A DNA stretch of 47,722 bases from Bacteroidota bacterium (GCA_005772895.1 SXIH01000039.1:1-47722); one strand, 5' to 3'. Shown: positions 16,105 through 25,080, numbered from the stretch's first letter. The notes: generated by a model not told the origin, from the letters alone. Program-made: numbers and translations.

Positions 16105-17982
16105 TCAATCTAATTTTTCATAAATAGAATTGTTACTCTTAAATTCAGGAACCAATTCTTTCATCTTTTTTACAATGGATTGATTGTTTTGTTTTCCAAA
16201 AAGATCAATTAAGTCTGCGATTGAAGTTGAAATTGTTGCAAAATCATACTCCTTCACTTTAGCAATTAAAATTTGTTTGTGATGTGTTGGAATTGTATTT
16301 TCTTTATCTGCAAGTAACTCTTCATATAATTTTTCTCCGGGACGTAATCCTGTAAATTCAATCCGAATATCCTTGTCTAATGCCAATCCAGAAAGTTTGA
16401 TCATCTTTTTTGCTAGGTCAACGATCTTAACTGAATCTCCCATGTCGAAAATAAATATTTCTCCGCCAGTACCCATAGCGCCAGCTTCCAATACTAATTG
16501 GCAAGCTTCTGGAATGGTCATAAAAAAGCGAGTGATATTGGGGTCGGTAATTGTAACCGGACCGCCATTTTCTATTTGTTGACGGAAACGAGGAATTACA
16601 GAACCACTGGAGCCAAGTACATTTCCGAAGCGGGTTGTAATAAATTTTGTTGTAGAGTTTTTGCTGAGTGATTGCGCATAAATTTCTGCAATGCGTTTAC
16701 TTGCTCCCATAACATTGCTAGGATTAACTGCTTTATCAGTTGAAATCATGACAAATTTTTCTGCTTTGTAGATTACAGATAAATCGGCTAAATTTTTTGT
16801 CCCTAAAACATTTGTAGAAATTGATTCAGATGGATTATTTTCCATCATCGGAACATGTTTGTAAGCAGCAGAATGAAAAACTATTTCAGGTTGAAATGTT
16901 TTAAAAACATTTTCCATTCGTTCTTTATTACGAATGTCACCCATTACAATTTCATACGATTGTTGCTTGTATTTATCAAACAATTCCATCTCCATATCAT
17001 AAAGAGGTGATTCAGCTTGATCCAGTAAAATAATTTTTTTGGGTCCGAAACGTATTACTTGCCTTACAATTTCGCTACCAATACTTCCGGCTGCACCACT
17101 TACTAATATAGTTTTTCCTGATAATTGTTTTTGAATATTTTCTTTATCAAGCTTTATTGGCTCTCGTTCAAGTAATTCTTCTATCTGAACTTTTTTGATT
17201 TGACGGAAACTCAATTCTCCATTGATCCAATTACTAACAGGTGGAACGTTTAATACTTTCGTATCGTGATTTAAGCAGATGTCGACAATCTGCTGCTTTT
17301 TAGTCGGAGATAAATTTTGTACAGAGATAATTAAATTTGAAACATCATTTTCTAAAAGTAAATTATCTAATTTATCAATATTGTAAATTGTAGAGCCTTC
17401 TAATTTTTTTCCTTGCTTTTTTATGTCATCATCAATAAATCCTAATACTTTGTATTTAGTTCCTGCATCTCTGTCCAAAGTACGTTTTGTAATAATCCCT
17501 GATTCACCAGCTCCAAAAATAATCACACTTCGTTTTTCTTTATTAGGATTGGTAAGTTCAAGGTATAATGCTTTGAACATAACTCTCAAACTGATCATTA
17601 AAAAAGCTGTAGCCATATACTCAATTATTATAATTGAGAATGGAATTGGAAATGTGTGATTGATGAAGTAGTAGAAAACGCAATTTATTCCTACAAATAC
17701 AAGACTACCAATAGTGAGTACGATAAAAATCCGTTGTGCATCTTTTGAACTGGTATATTTTACAATGCCTTGATAAGTTTTGGAAATGTAAAAGCTTATT
17801 GCTCTTGAACCTAAAACCATACCGAAAACTAGAGGAAAAGCATCAATTTCTACTTTAGGAATAGAGAAATTAAATCTTACCAGATAAGCTAATATCAATG
17901 AAAACAGGCAAATGCCCATATCGATGAAAAAAATTATCCATCGAGGCATATTGCGCTGAAATAGTAAGTCGATTGCCCTCAT
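16105..17982 (-). CDS. CapD/WbpM-like nucleotide-sugar 4,6-dehydratase/epimerase
   Basis: 625 residues from the ATG at 17982. Four or five N-terminal transmembrane segments (about 10-135) are followed by a CoA-binding-like Rossmann domain (about 150-260, IIFGAGESG) and the SDR dehydratase domain with VSGAAGSIGSE (about 294-304), FHSAAYKHVPMMENNP and STDKAVNPSNVMGASKR. The catalytic position normally held by Tyr in SDRs is Met (MGASK), as in WbpM and FlaA1. These enzymes convert UDP-GlcNAc to 4-keto-6-deoxy sugars for capsule, O-antigen or glycan synthesis on the cytoplasmic face of the inner membrane. A TTG five codons upstream is the only alternative start. Followed by the thioesterase. Confidence 0.92.
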   Translation of the reverse strand: MRAIDLLFQRNMPRWIIFFIDMGICLFSLILAYLVRFNFSIPKVEIDAFPLVFGMVLGSRAISFYISKTYQGIVKYTSSKDAQRIFIVLTIGSLVFVGINCVFYYFINHTFPIPFSIIIIEYMATAFLMISLRVMFKALYLELTNPNKEKRSVIIFGAGESGIITKRTLDRDAGTKYKVLGFIDDDIKKQGKKLEGSTIYNIDKLDNLLLENDVSNLIISVQNLSPTKKQQIVDICLNHDTKVLNVPPVSNWINGELSFRQIKKVQIEELLEREPIKLDKENIQKQLSGKTILVSGAAGSIGSEIVRQVIRFGPKKIILLDQAESPLYDMEMELFDKYKQQSYEIVMGDIRNKERMENVFKTFQPEIVFHSAAYKHVPMMENNPSESISTNVLGTKNLADLSVIYKAEKFVMISTDKAVNPSNVMGASKRIAEIYAQSLSKNSTTKFITTRFGNVLGSSGSVIPRFRQQIENGGPVTITDPNITRFFMTIPEACQLVLEAGAMGTGGEIFIFDMGDSVKIVDLAKKMIKLSGLALDKDIRIEFTGLRPGEKLYEELLADKENTIPTHHKQILIAKVKEYDFATISTSIADLIDLFGKQNNQSIVKKMKELVPEFKSNNSIYEKLD

Positions 17983-18065
17983 ATTTATTATCTTCAAAGA
18001 TATAAAAAAGCATGGCTTTTTGCTATTAAAGGCAATTTTTATGAATTTTTGAAACGATAAAATCT

Positions 18066-18073
18066 TACATTTG
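18066..18073 (+). promoter_or_regulatory. -7 promoter element for gcvT
   Basis: TACATTTG matches TAnnTTTG, 69 bp before the gcvT ATG. The nearest upstream TTTG (18048-18051) is only 14 bp away, shorter than the usual 19-21, so the -33 part is weak. It lies in the divergent gap with the CapD-like gene. Confidence 0.4.
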
Positions 18074-18142
18074 TAAATAGGTAAGTCTTTTCAAACTCTA
18101 CTATAATATTCAATATTTACTATTCAATTTTAGAATAATACT

Positions 18143-19246
18143 ATGGAAACAACATCAACAGAATTAAAAAGTGTAGCATTAGAAAACAAACACATTTCTT
18201 TAGGAGCTAAAATGGTTCCTTTTGCAGGATATAATATGCCCGTTTCATACAGCGGATTAAATGATGAACACGCTACAGTCAGAAATGCAGTGGGTGTTTT
18301 TGATGTAAGCCATATGGGTGAATTTATTTTAAAAGGAGAAAATGCATTGGATTTAATTCAACGTGTTACCTCAAACGATGCTTCTGTTTTAACGGATGGA
18401 AAAGTACAATACTCATGTCTACCAAACGACAAAGGAGGACTTGTAGATGATTTGTTGGTTTACAGGTTAAATGAAAAAGAATATATGTTAGTAGTTAATG
18501 CTTCTAATATTGAAAAAGATTGGAATTGGATAAATAAATTCAATAGTAAAGGTGTGGAGATGAAAAATATTTCGGATGATGTTTCTTTGTTGGCGGTGCA
18601 AGGTCCAAAAGCAATTTTGGCATTGCAAAAATTAACCGACATGAATTTGTCTGAGATGCCATATTATACTTTCAAAAAAGGAACATTTAACGGAGTTGAT
18701 AATGTAGTGGTTTCAAATACTGGTTATACAGGTGCTGGAGGATTTGAAATTTATTTTGCAAATAATGTAGCAGACAAAATGTGGGATGCAATTTTTAAAG
18801 CAGGTGAGGGGTTCGGAATTAAGCCAATTGGTTTAGGTGCGCGTGATACCTTGCGTTTGGAAATGGGTTTCTGTTTGTATGGAAATGATATTAATGATAC
18901 AACTTCTCCAATTGAAGCTGGATTAGGTTGGATTACGAAATTCACAAAAGAATTTACAAATAGCAAAGCATTATTAGAGCAAAAAGAAAAAGGTGTTGCA
19001 AAAAAATTAGTTGGCTTTGAAATGATCGACAGAGGAATTCCTCGTCATGATTACCCAATTGCTGATGCAAATGGAAATGTAATCGGAATTGTAACTTCTG
19101 GAACTCAATCACCTACTTTAAATAAAGCAATCGGAATGGGGTATGTGCCAACAGCTTTAGCGAAAGCGGATTCTGAAATATTTATCATGATTCGTGATAA
19201 AGCTATTAAAGCGAAAGTTGTAAAAATTCCTTTTTTAAAAGCGTAA
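18143..19246 (+). CDS. gcvT: Aminomethyltransferase (glycine cleavage T protein)
   Basis: 367 residues, normal full length. It carries [14 protein letters not shown] near residue 23, [10 protein letters not shown] (about 52-61), [11 protein letters not shown] (about 194-204) and the [19 protein letters not shown] segment (about 232-250), all standard GcvT motifs. The enzyme transfers the methylene group from lipoyl-GcvH to tetrahydrofolate, releasing ammonia. No gcvH or gcvP is in the window, so the cleavage system genes are dispersed, as is common in Bacteroidota. It is followed 18 bp later by an unrelated PLD-like gene on the same strand. Confidence 0.96.
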   Translation: METTSTELKSVALENKHISLGAKMVPFAGYNMPVSYSGLNDEHATVRNAVGVFDVSHMGEFILKGENALDLIQRVTSNDASVLTDGKVQYSCLPNDKGGLVDDLLVYRLNEKEYMLVVNASNIEKDWNWINKFNSKGVEMKNISDDVSLLAVQGPKAILALQKLTDMNLSEMPYYTFKKGTFNGVDNVVVSNTGYTGAGGFEIYFANNVADKMWDAIFKAGEGFGIKPIGLGARDTLRLEMGFCLYGNDINDTTSPIEAGLGWITKFTKEFTNSKALLEQKEKGVAKKLVGFEMIDRGIPRHDYPIADANGNVIGIVTSGTQSPTLNKAIGMGYVPTALAKADSEIFIMIRDKAIKAKVVKIPFLKA

Positions 19247-19264
19247 TTATAATAAATACTAAAA

Positions 19265-20077
19265 ATGACAAAATTTTTAAATACAACTTCTCAAATAGGG
19301 GAAATAGAGGGAATATTTAAGAATTCAAAAAAGAAAATTGTTATAATTTCTCCTTATATAGATCTTCCTCTAAGGGTAAGGAATGAATTAAAGTCAAAAA
19401 TTGATAATCGTGATATTGTGGTGGTTGTGATATTTAGACGAGATGAAAACAAATCAGAAGTTAATATTAGTTCAAAAGATTTAGAATTTTTTAAAGAATT
19501 TAAAAATGTTACAATCGGTTGCTCAGATCATTTACATGCAAAGTATTATGGAAATGAAAATTCAGGACTTTCTACTTCATTAAATTTAATTAAATCGTCT
19601 TTTAATAATAATTCGGAAATAGGTATTTATGTTGAGAAAAGACCTCTTTTGAATTTACGTGACAGAATTATTGATAATCCAGATGATCAATTTGTCAAAA
19701 ATTTATATGGACAATTGCAAATTCTTGTAAATGAAATAATTACAGGGGCGGATATCATTTTTGAAAAAAAAATAAAAAAGAAAAAATCTTTAATTAAAAA
19801 GGATAGCTCTTTGCCAGAGATTATAACCGATAAAACGAAAGAACTTTTTACTGAAAATAATAATTTAGCTACTAATGCTTCTTCAATTAATATGGGGTTT
19901 TGTATCCGTTCTAAAAAAAGAATTCCATTTAAAATTACTCATCCGTATTGTTCCGAGGCATATTTTGAGTGGGTGAAAAGTGGAAGTAAAAAAGATATGG
20001 CTGAAAAATATTGCCATAAAACAGGAAAAGAATCAAATGGAACTACTTGTTTCAATAAACCAATTATGGAAATGTAA
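19265..20077 (+). CDS. Small PLD-like protein with single HKD-type motif and cysteine-rich tail
   Basis: 270 residues of very AT-rich sequence. The N-terminal about 160 residues form a PLD-like domain: IVIISPYIDL (25-34), then HLHAKYYGNE (89-98) giving H91-x-K93, followed by GLSTSLNL (101-108) with Ser/Asn as in HKD motifs. Only one HKD is present, so activity would need a dimer, as in Nuc-type nucleases. A Lys-rich linker (about 167-180) leads to a C-terminal segment with four cysteines (213, 229, 250, 262) that may bind zinc or be involved in nucleic-acid binding. It is wedged between gcvT and comB with 18 and 9 bp gaps. Function is unknown; DNA repair or defence nuclease are possible. Confidence 0.7.
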   Translation: MTKFLNTTSQIGEIEGIFKNSKKKIVIISPYIDLPLRVRNELKSKIDNRDIVVVVIFRRDENKSEVNISSKDLEFFKEFKNVTIGCSDHLHAKYYGNENSGLSTSLNLIKSSFNNNSEIGIYVEKRPLLNLRDRIIDNPDDQFVKNLYGQLQILVNEIITGADIIFEKKIKKKKSLIKKDSSLPEIITDKTKELFTENNNLATNASSINMGFCIRSKKRIPFKITHPYCSEAYFEWVKSGSKKDMAEKYCHKTGKESNGTTCFNKPIMEM

Positions 20078-20086
20078 ATAATTTCT

Positions 20087-20806
20087 ATGGAAAAAAAAAT
20101 AATAGTTGACGTTTGTTTATCACCTTATTTATATCCAGTGCATCACAGAGATGATGCAATTGTGGTTGTGATTGATATTCTTCGTGCTACAACTGCAATG
20201 TGCGCTGCTTTTCATCATGGCGTAGATAAAATGATACCAGTTGCAACTGTTGAAGAAGCTGCCGAATATAAAAAACAAGGTTTTATGGTAGGAGCTGAAA
20301 GAAATGGCGTTCAGTTGGAAGGTTTTGATTTCGGAAATTCTCCTTTTAGTTATATGACTGATAAAATAAAAGGACAAACCATTGTTATTTCTACTACTAA
20401 CGGAACGCAAGCCATTGAAGCTGCAAAAAATGCACATCAGGTTGTGATTGGCGCGTTTACCAATATTTCTGCATTATGTGATTATCTTGTTTCACAAAAC
20501 AGAAGTGTATTGCTTTTATGCTCAGGCTGGAAAAACAGATTCAATTGGGAAGACAGTATTTTTGCAGGAGCAGTAACTAGTAGATTGTTTGACGCTGGTT
20601 TGCATAATACGGGTGATGCGGCTAAAGCTATGTTATTCCTCTACGAGCAATCCCAAAAAAGTCAGATTAAATTTATCCGGAACTCATCTCATGCCGAACG
20701 ACTTGCTGCAATGGGCTTAAAGAAAGATATTAAATATTGTTTTCAACTCGATCAAACAAATGTGATTCCTGTTTTACAGGGAAAATATTTAGTAAAACTC
20801 GCTTAA
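20087..20806 (+). CDS. comB: 2-phosphosulfolactate phosphatase family protein (ComB-like)
   Basis: 239 residues matching ComB over its whole length: VVVIDILRATTAMCAAF (about 26-42), GAERNG (about 70-75), FDFGNSPFSY (about 80-89), STTNGTQAI (about 104-112) and LLCSGW (about 144-149). ComB is an Mg-dependent phosphatase first described in methanogen coenzyme M synthesis. Many bacteria without coenzyme M have it; in Bacteroidota a link with sulfonate metabolism (for example sulfonolipids) has been considered, but no partner gene such as comA or a cysteate synthase is seen here. It follows the PLD-like gene by 9 bp and could be co-transcribed with it. Confidence 0.87.
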   Translation: MEKKIIVDVCLSPYLYPVHHRDDAIVVVIDILRATTAMCAAFHHGVDKMIPVATVEEAAEYKKQGFMVGAERNGVQLEGFDFGNSPFSYMTDKIKGQTIVISTTNGTQAIEAAKNAHQVVIGAFTNISALCDYLVSQNRSVLLLCSGWKNRFNWEDSIFAGAVTSRLFDAGLHNTGDAAKAMLFLYEQSQKSQIKFIRNSSHAERLAAMGLKKDIKYCFQLDQTNVIPVLQGKYLVKLA

Positions 20807-20843
20807 TCTTTCTGAATCTTATATTCCTTATCTTTATATCGAA

Positions 20844-21830
20844 ATGCGTAAAATAATTTTCATATTTATTTTTTCGATTCTGCTCTTGATTGTTCCCGAT
20901 AAGCAACTTGCTTATTCTTGGGGATTCTTTGCGCATAAAAAAATTAACCGCATGGCTGTGTTTACATTGCCTGATGAAATGATTGGTTTTTATAAACAAC
21001 ACATTGAATACATTTCAGAACACGCTGTTGATCCCGACAAAAGAAGATATGCAAATGAAGATGAAGCGCCTCGCCATTATATAGATATCGACCATTATGG
21101 AAAACATCCATTTGATTCTGTTCCGCAATGGTGGAAAAAAGCAGTTGCAAAATATTCGGAAGATACACTCAAAGCATACGGAATTGTGCCATGGCATATC
21201 GAAAAAATGGTGTACCGTTTAACGGAAGCGTTCAAAGATGAAAATATGGATTTGATTTTGCATTATTCTGCCGACTTAGGTCATTATATTGGTGATGCAC
21301 ACGTTCCATTGCATACAACAGAAAATTATAATGGGCAACTAACCAACCAAAAAGGAATTCATGGTTTTTGGGAATCACGTATTCCTGAATTAAAATCCGA
21401 AGGATATGATTATTGGGTAGGTCGTGCAAAATACATTGATAAACCAATTAACAAAGCCTGGGATGTTGTAAAAGCAAGTCACGCTGCAGTTGATTCCGTC
21501 TTGATTTTTGAAAGAGAATTAAATGCTATTTATTCTCCTGATAAAAAATACAGTTTTGAAAATCGTGGGAATACAGTTATGAAAGTGTATTCAAAAGAAT
21601 ATACCGAAGACTATGATAAATTATTAAATGGAATGGTGGAACGCAGAATGCGTGAAGCTATTATTGTAACCGGAAGTTTATGGTATACAGCATGGGTAAA
21701 TGCCGGCAAACCAAATTTAAATCGATTTAACGATAAAGATGTTTCTGATTCCTTAAAACAAGCCAATAAAATTTCCGAAGAACTTTGGAAAACGGGAAAG
21801 ACGAGAGATGTGAAGGGGCATGATGATTAG
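20844..21830 (+). CDS. Secreted zinc-dependent hydrolase, S1/P1 nuclease-phospholipase C superfamily
   Basis: 328 residues with a signal peptide ending at about residue 25 (LAYS/W). The mature protein would start with Trp26 and has His five residues later (W-GFFA-H), the Trp1/His6 zinc ligands of S1/P1 nuclease. Further ligand motifs are HYIDIDHYG (about 72-80) and HYIGDAHVPLH (about 142-152), which closely matches the HFIGD-H-PLH block of the superfamily, then HGFWES. It should bind three zinc ions in the periplasm or outside. Bacterial relatives are annotated either as nucleases or as phospholipase C, and the sequence does not decide between them. Followed by two dispersed repeats. Confidence 0.83.
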   Translation: MRKIIFIFIFSILLLIVPDKQLAYSWGFFAHKKINRMAVFTLPDEMIGFYKQHIEYISEHAVDPDKRRYANEDEAPRHYIDIDHYGKHPFDSVPQWWKKAVAKYSEDTLKAYGIVPWHIEKMVYRLTEAFKDENMDLILHYSADLGHYIGDAHVPLHTTENYNGQLTNQKGIHGFWESRIPELKSEGYDYWVGRAKYIDKPINKAWDVVKASHAAVDSVLIFERELNAIYSPDKKYSFENRGNTVMKVYSKEYTEDYDKLLNGMVERRMREAIIVTGSLWYTAWVNAGKPNLNRFNDKDVSDSLKQANKISEELWKTGKTRDVKGHDD

Positions 21831-21840
21831 TATACCAACG

Positions 21841-21863
21841 AACCTGCCTGCGGCAGGCAGGTT
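21841..21863. repeat. Perfect GC-rich palindrome of the CCTGCC/GGCAGG family
   Basis: Two 11-base arms, AACCTGCCTGC and GCAGGCAGGTT, flank a single G, 10 bp after the hydrolase stop. The GC-rich block stands out from the AT-rich surroundings. A related sequence lies inside htpG at 35257-35295. Confidence 0.8.
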
Positions 21864-21931
21864 ACTAATCTTTTACGTAAAATACGAAATTACGAATCAG
21901 TCTGTTTAGCTAAAATTTAAGAAGAATGTAT

Positions 21932-21960
21932 TCCCCTCTTGAGAGGGGTTAGGGGTGTGT
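21932..21960. repeat. CCCCTC/GAGGGG dispersed repeat overlapping the TPR gene's 3' end
   Basis: TCCCCTCTTGAGAGGGG is a near-perfect hairpin and is followed by TTAGGGGTGTGT. Read on the minus strand this is ACACACCCCTAACCCCTCTC, of the same family as the ACCTCACCCC...CTCTCC copies at 36514, 37276 and 41640. It provides the last three codons (Thr-His-Pro) and the TAA of the TPR gene. Confidence 0.75.
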
Positions 21961-23016
21961 CTTTTTCTTCTTAATTCTTCTTCTGACAACAATTGAAATT
22001 ATTATTAATGTAAGCGTCCCACCACCAATAATTGAATATTTTTTTTGATTGTATTTCTTTAAATTTATTTGTGCGAGTGTGAGTTCCAACCCTGAATATA
22101 TTTGTTTGATTTTTGCTTGACTCATAAAAGCGTTCGCAATATCTGATCTGTCATTTGCTTTTTTGCTTTCTTCTCTTGCTTTTTTTACTTGTTTTGCAAA
22201 GGGATTTAAATGATTAAGCACGCCATCCAATCTTTTGTTACAAATCTCAGCAAACGCTGGGTCGTATTCCATAGCTAGCTTGTAGACTTCTTCTGCTTTT
22301 TCGCAGTCTATTTCTGTGATGTATAATTCTCCAAGTGTAAATAATAGATTTGCAACAACTTTGTTTTCTGGTTTAACAAACACCATACGTTCTCTTAATT
22401 GATACTCAATTTGAAAAATGAGATTCTGTAGCTGGTAGTATTCTTTTAAAGTATCCTTATCAATGTTATATTTTTTGAGAGGCAGATCTGTTTTTGCAAT
22501 TTTAAATCCTAGAACTGAATAGTTATAAATCCACTCGGGGTTGGTTTGCATTCTTTTTGTAGCTTCCAATATTTTTAAATGAATCCACTCTGAATTATTA
22601 TGTGATTGAGGATTTATTTTAACTGCTTTTTTTGTGTAGTAGTAAGCAGAGTCTAAATTGCCTGTTAGTTCGTAAACAACTCCAAGATTGGAGCAAATGC
22701 TGTAATTAAATGTATCAAGTTTTGAAGCTTGAAATAATAATTTTTTTGCTAATTGGTATTCTCCTTTATAAATTTTCAGAATAGCCATTTCATTGCAATA
22801 GTTCCAGTTTTTCTTTTTAGTTTCCGAATAGGCATCTAATTCCCTCTCCTTTGATTGTATTTTTTTAAGATAATCATCAGGGCTTAGCTTTTTTATTCTG
22901 AAAAGAGGCATATGATAGTGATTTTCCTGACCGAAAATATTTATTCCTTTGCCGTTGATACAGGAAAAGCTAGTATGGCATGTAAGCATGAAGAGTAGAA
23001 ATAAGAATTTTTTCAT
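21949..23016 (-). CDS. Tetratricopeptide-repeat protein with C-terminal membrane anchor
   Basis: 355 residues. A signal peptide (about 1-19, ending TSFSC) is followed by TPR-like helices: NEMAILKIYKGEYQLAKKLLFQASKLD (about 74-100), CSNLGVVYELTGNLDSAYYYTKKAVKINP (about 107-135) and LLFTLGELYITEIDCEKAEEVYKLAMEYDP (about 224-253). A coiled segment with many Lys/Glu (275-290) precedes one transmembrane helix (about 327-346) and a basic tail. It would hold a TPR domain in the periplasm. Partner unknown. The final Thr-His-Pro and stop are encoded by a dispersed repeat, so the native C-terminus may once have differed. Two palindromes lie just upstream of the start. Confidence 0.75.
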   Translation of the reverse strand: MKKFLFLLFMLTCHTSFSCINGKGINIFGQENHYHMPLFRIKKLSPDDYLKKIQSKERELDAYSETKKKNWNYCNEMAILKIYKGEYQLAKKLLFQASKLDTFNYSICSNLGVVYELTGNLDSAYYYTKKAVKINPQSHNNSEWIHLKILEATKRMQTNPEWIYNYSVLGFKIAKTDLPLKKYNIDKDTLKEYYQLQNLIFQIEYQLRERMVFVKPENKVVANLLFTLGELYITEIDCEKAEEVYKLAMEYDPAFAEICNKRLDGVLNHLNPFAKQVKKAREESKKANDRSDIANAFMSQAKIKQIYSGLELTLAQINLKKYNQKKYSIIGGGTLTLIIISIVVRRRIKKKKTHP

Positions 23017-23026
23017 GGCAAGGAGG

Positions 23027-23081
23027 ATTTAATTGCACAATTAAATAGTTAAACATATTAATAATGCACTTTATTGCATTA
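23027..23081. promoter_or_regulatory. Two palindromes upstream of the TPR gene
   Basis: ATTTAATTG-CA-CAATTAAAT (23027-23046) is a near-complete 20-bp palindrome 10 bp before the TPR start. TAATGCA-N6-TGCATTA (23062-23081) lies 15 bp further upstream. Both are in the short gap between the di-haem peroxidase stop and the TPR start, and could be operator sites or a stem-loop at the end of the upstream gene; no T-tract follows. Confidence 0.4.
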
Positions 23082-23090
23082 AGATACAAA

Positions 23091-24128
23091 CTATTTTCTG
23101 TTGGGGTCAGTAAATCTCTTGTCTGATAAGAATTCCTTATCGGTCAGAGTTAACAAAAAAGCAATAATGTCTTTTCTTTCCCTATCATTCAACTCTCCGA
23201 TTTTTTTAATTTCTGCATCCGTTGTTGCATTGTGATTGCTAGAAGAATAATGATTCAATACTTCTTTTAACTTTTTGTACCGACCATCATGCATGTAAGG
23301 GAAAGTCATTTCGATATTTCTTAAACTCGGAACTTTAAATTTATAATTGTCGGTTTCTAAGTTTGTGATTTTTCCCCTGCCAATGTCGTTTAAAGATGTA
23401 TCCGGTAAAATGCCATTGTTGCGATATGAATTGTCTGTAAACAATGGTTCTTTGTGACAACTTGAACATTTGGCTTTGAATAATACCAAGCCATTTTTTT
23501 CCTGAATACTAAATGTATCTTTCCCTGCCTTGTATTTATCATAACGTGAATTTGCTGAAATCATTAATCCAGTGAATTGGGCAAGTGATTTTAAAATCCG
23601 CTCAGAATTAATCACTGTGTCTTTGTAAATTTTCTTAAACAATGCTGAATAACCTTTGTTTGCTTTTAGTTTTAAAATAATGTTCGGCAAAGTTTCATTC
23701 ATTTCAATCGGACTGGTAATTGGATTGAGTGGTTGAATTTCTAAATTGTTTACTCCGCCATCCCACATATACGTATCTCTCCAAATCATATTTTGTATAG
23801 CTGGAACATTGCGTGTTCCTATTTTACTATCTATACCGTGACTCAAGGCATGATCAATATGAGCAAAGGCGGCAACTCTTTGGTGGCAGCTTTCACAACT
23901 GGTGGAGCTGTCTTTGGATAGAATAGGGTCGTAAAATAATTTTCTTCCCAATTCAAATTTACCTGGACTTAATGGATTCTCTGAAAAATCATAATTCGGT
24001 TTTGGAAATCCTTTTGGAATTTTTAATTCAACATCTTTTTTGGAAAAGGAATTGTCGAGTTTCCTAATAAAACTTATTAGAAAAATGGAGAGTGTGATTA
24101 ATAAGACTATAGTTCCTTTTTTATTCAT
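23091..24128 (-). CDS. Di-haem cytochrome c peroxidase family protein (MauG/MbnH-like)
   Basis: 345 residues, exported through an N-terminal membrane/signal segment (about 6-20). Two covalent haem sites are visible, CESCH (78-82) and CSSCH (221-225), with the MWDGG motif (121-125) and a C-terminal MHDGRYKKL segment. The family includes bacterial cytochrome c peroxidase, MauG and MbnH. Its neighbour upstream is an MbnP-like protein, and MbnH is known to oxidise a Trp of MbnP to kynurenine to build a copper site, so an MbnH-type role is the best inference. A classical peroxide-removing role remains possible. The 199-bp upstream gap holds a long repeat hairpin. Confidence 0.88.
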   Translation of the reverse strand: MNKKGTIVLLITLSIFLISFIRKLDNSFSKKDVELKIPKGFPKPNYDFSENPLSPGKFELGRKLFYDPILSKDSSTSCESCHQRVAAFAHIDHALSHGIDSKIGTRNVPAIQNMIWRDTYMWDGGVNNLEIQPLNPITSPIEMNETLPNIILKLKANKGYSALFKKIYKDTVINSERILKSLAQFTGLMISANSRYDKYKAGKDTFSIQEKNGLVLFKAKCSSCHKEPLFTDNSYRNNGILPDTSLNDIGRGKITNLETDNYKFKVPSLRNIEMTFPYMHDGRYKKLKEVLNHYSSSNHNATTDAEIKKIGELNDRERKDIIAFLLTLTDKEFLSDKRFTDPNRK

Positions 24129-24141
24129 TTTATTATTATGT

Positions 24142-24281
24142 CGTCATTGCGAGGGACGAAGCAATCTCTACCGATGGTGGCTATTCTCCTCATCGTGAGA
24201 GATTGCCACATCCCGCGAAAATGCGGAACTCGCAATGACGGTTCTAATTGATGCTATTCATTTCGCAATGACGCTCCGTAA
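24142..24281. repeat. Long composite inverted repeat (GTCATTGCGAG family)
   Basis: CGTCATTGCGAG (24142-24153) pairs exactly with CTCGCAATGACG (24229-24240). Inside, GCAATCTCT (24161-24169) pairs with AGAGATTGC (24198-24206), giving one long hairpin. A further piece, CGCAATGACGCTCCGTAA (24264-24281), recurs identically at 28966-28983. It fills the gap between the MbnP-like and di-haem genes. Confidence 0.8.
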
Positions 24282-24327
24282 TCATCACCTAACTTTCCCT
24301 AATTCCTTAATTAACTTAATTAACTAT

Positions 24328-25059
24328 TTACTTCCCAATACTAAACATATCTATATAATTATCAGCAATCAAAGTAGCATTTTTCGAATCATTCACTGTT
24401 GGTAATTTCGAAAAATCAATCGCTGTTGGTGTTTTTAAAACCTCGGCAGCGTTTACTCTTATTTGGATGTCGGAAGTTTGTTTTAAAGTAATAGTTAGTG
24501 GTGAATCAAAATTTAATGTAACTGTTCTGATGCAATTAGCTGGTTCTTTGTATCCGCCAATATGGTATTCAATTGTTTTGCCCGTTGCTGTGGATGCCGA
24601 TGATTTGCCTTCCAGTTTCATGAAAATGTATCCTGTATTCCAGGTCCAGAACATTGCATTTACGGGATCAAGGGCTCCTGATTGTGCTCCTTTGCAATTG
24701 TGTAAACTGTCGACCCCAATCATAAAACGGATGGAAGTGTATTTTCCTTTAGGAATAGAACTTAAAATTACTTTTTTAGAAGTTTCTATATCTTCATTGA
24801 TTAAAAAATATTCTTTCAAATAAACTATTTTTCCTGTTTCAGAGATCAATTCAATATTGCTGATGTAATATTTAAAATTGCTAATGTTATAAGTTTGTCC
24901 GAACTCATTTTTGTAAATCGCAGTATCCAATTTTAGTTTTACGGAATCTACATAATGATTAAAACCAATGCTCAACAGTCCTTTCGAGTGTTGAGCATTG
25001 GTAGCACATGGGGATAAAGTGAAAAGTATCCCGAAGAATATCTGAACACGCCTTGTCAT
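24328..25059 (-). CDS. MbnP-like copper-binding-family periplasmic protein
   Basis: 243 residues with a signal peptide ending ATNAQ (about residue 23). The mature domain has IGFNHYVD (about 31-38), KYYISNIEL (about 63-71), IGVDS-HNCKGAQSGALDP (about 114-132), the Trp-rich MFWTWNTGYIFMKLEG (about 136-151) and EYHIGGY (about 164-170), which match the MbnP family. In characterised systems a conserved Trp of MbnP is converted to kynurenine by MbnH and contributes to a copper site; the WTW pair is the obvious candidate. The start codon lies inside a dispersed repeat that forms the whole gap from the YHYH gene. Followed by the MbnH-like gene. Confidence 0.83.
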   Translation of the reverse strand: MTRRVQIFFGILFTLSPCATNAQHSKGLLSIGFNHYVDSVKLKLDTAIYKNEFGQTYNISNFKYYISNIELISETGKIVYLKEYFLINEDIETSKKVILSSIPKGKYTSIRFMIGVDSLHNCKGAQSGALDPVNAMFWTWNTGYIFMKLEGKSSASTATGKTIEYHIGGYKEPANCIRTVTLNFDSPLTITLKQTSDIQIRVNAAEVLKTPTAIDFSKLPTVNDSKNATLIADNYIDMFSIGK

Positions 25060-25080
25060 TTCGAGCGAAGTCGAGAAATT
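25055..25080. repeat. GTCATTTCGAG-type repeat bridging YHYH stop and MbnP start
   Basis: A 26-bp copy of the GTCATTTCGAGCGAAGTCGA repeat forms the whole gap between these genes. Read on the minus strand, it begins at the YHYH TAA (25081-25079) and ends with the ATG (25059-25057) of the MbnP-like gene. Longer relatives are at 26504 and 28871. Confidence 0.8.

Noticed and set aside
21841..21863. Rho-independent terminator of the S1/P1-like gene
   Set aside because: The palindrome has a 1-nt loop and no T-run; it fits a dispersed repeat better.
24467..24823. Open plus-strand frame of 118 codons
   Set aside because: Antisense to the MbnP-like gene, with no recognisable domain.
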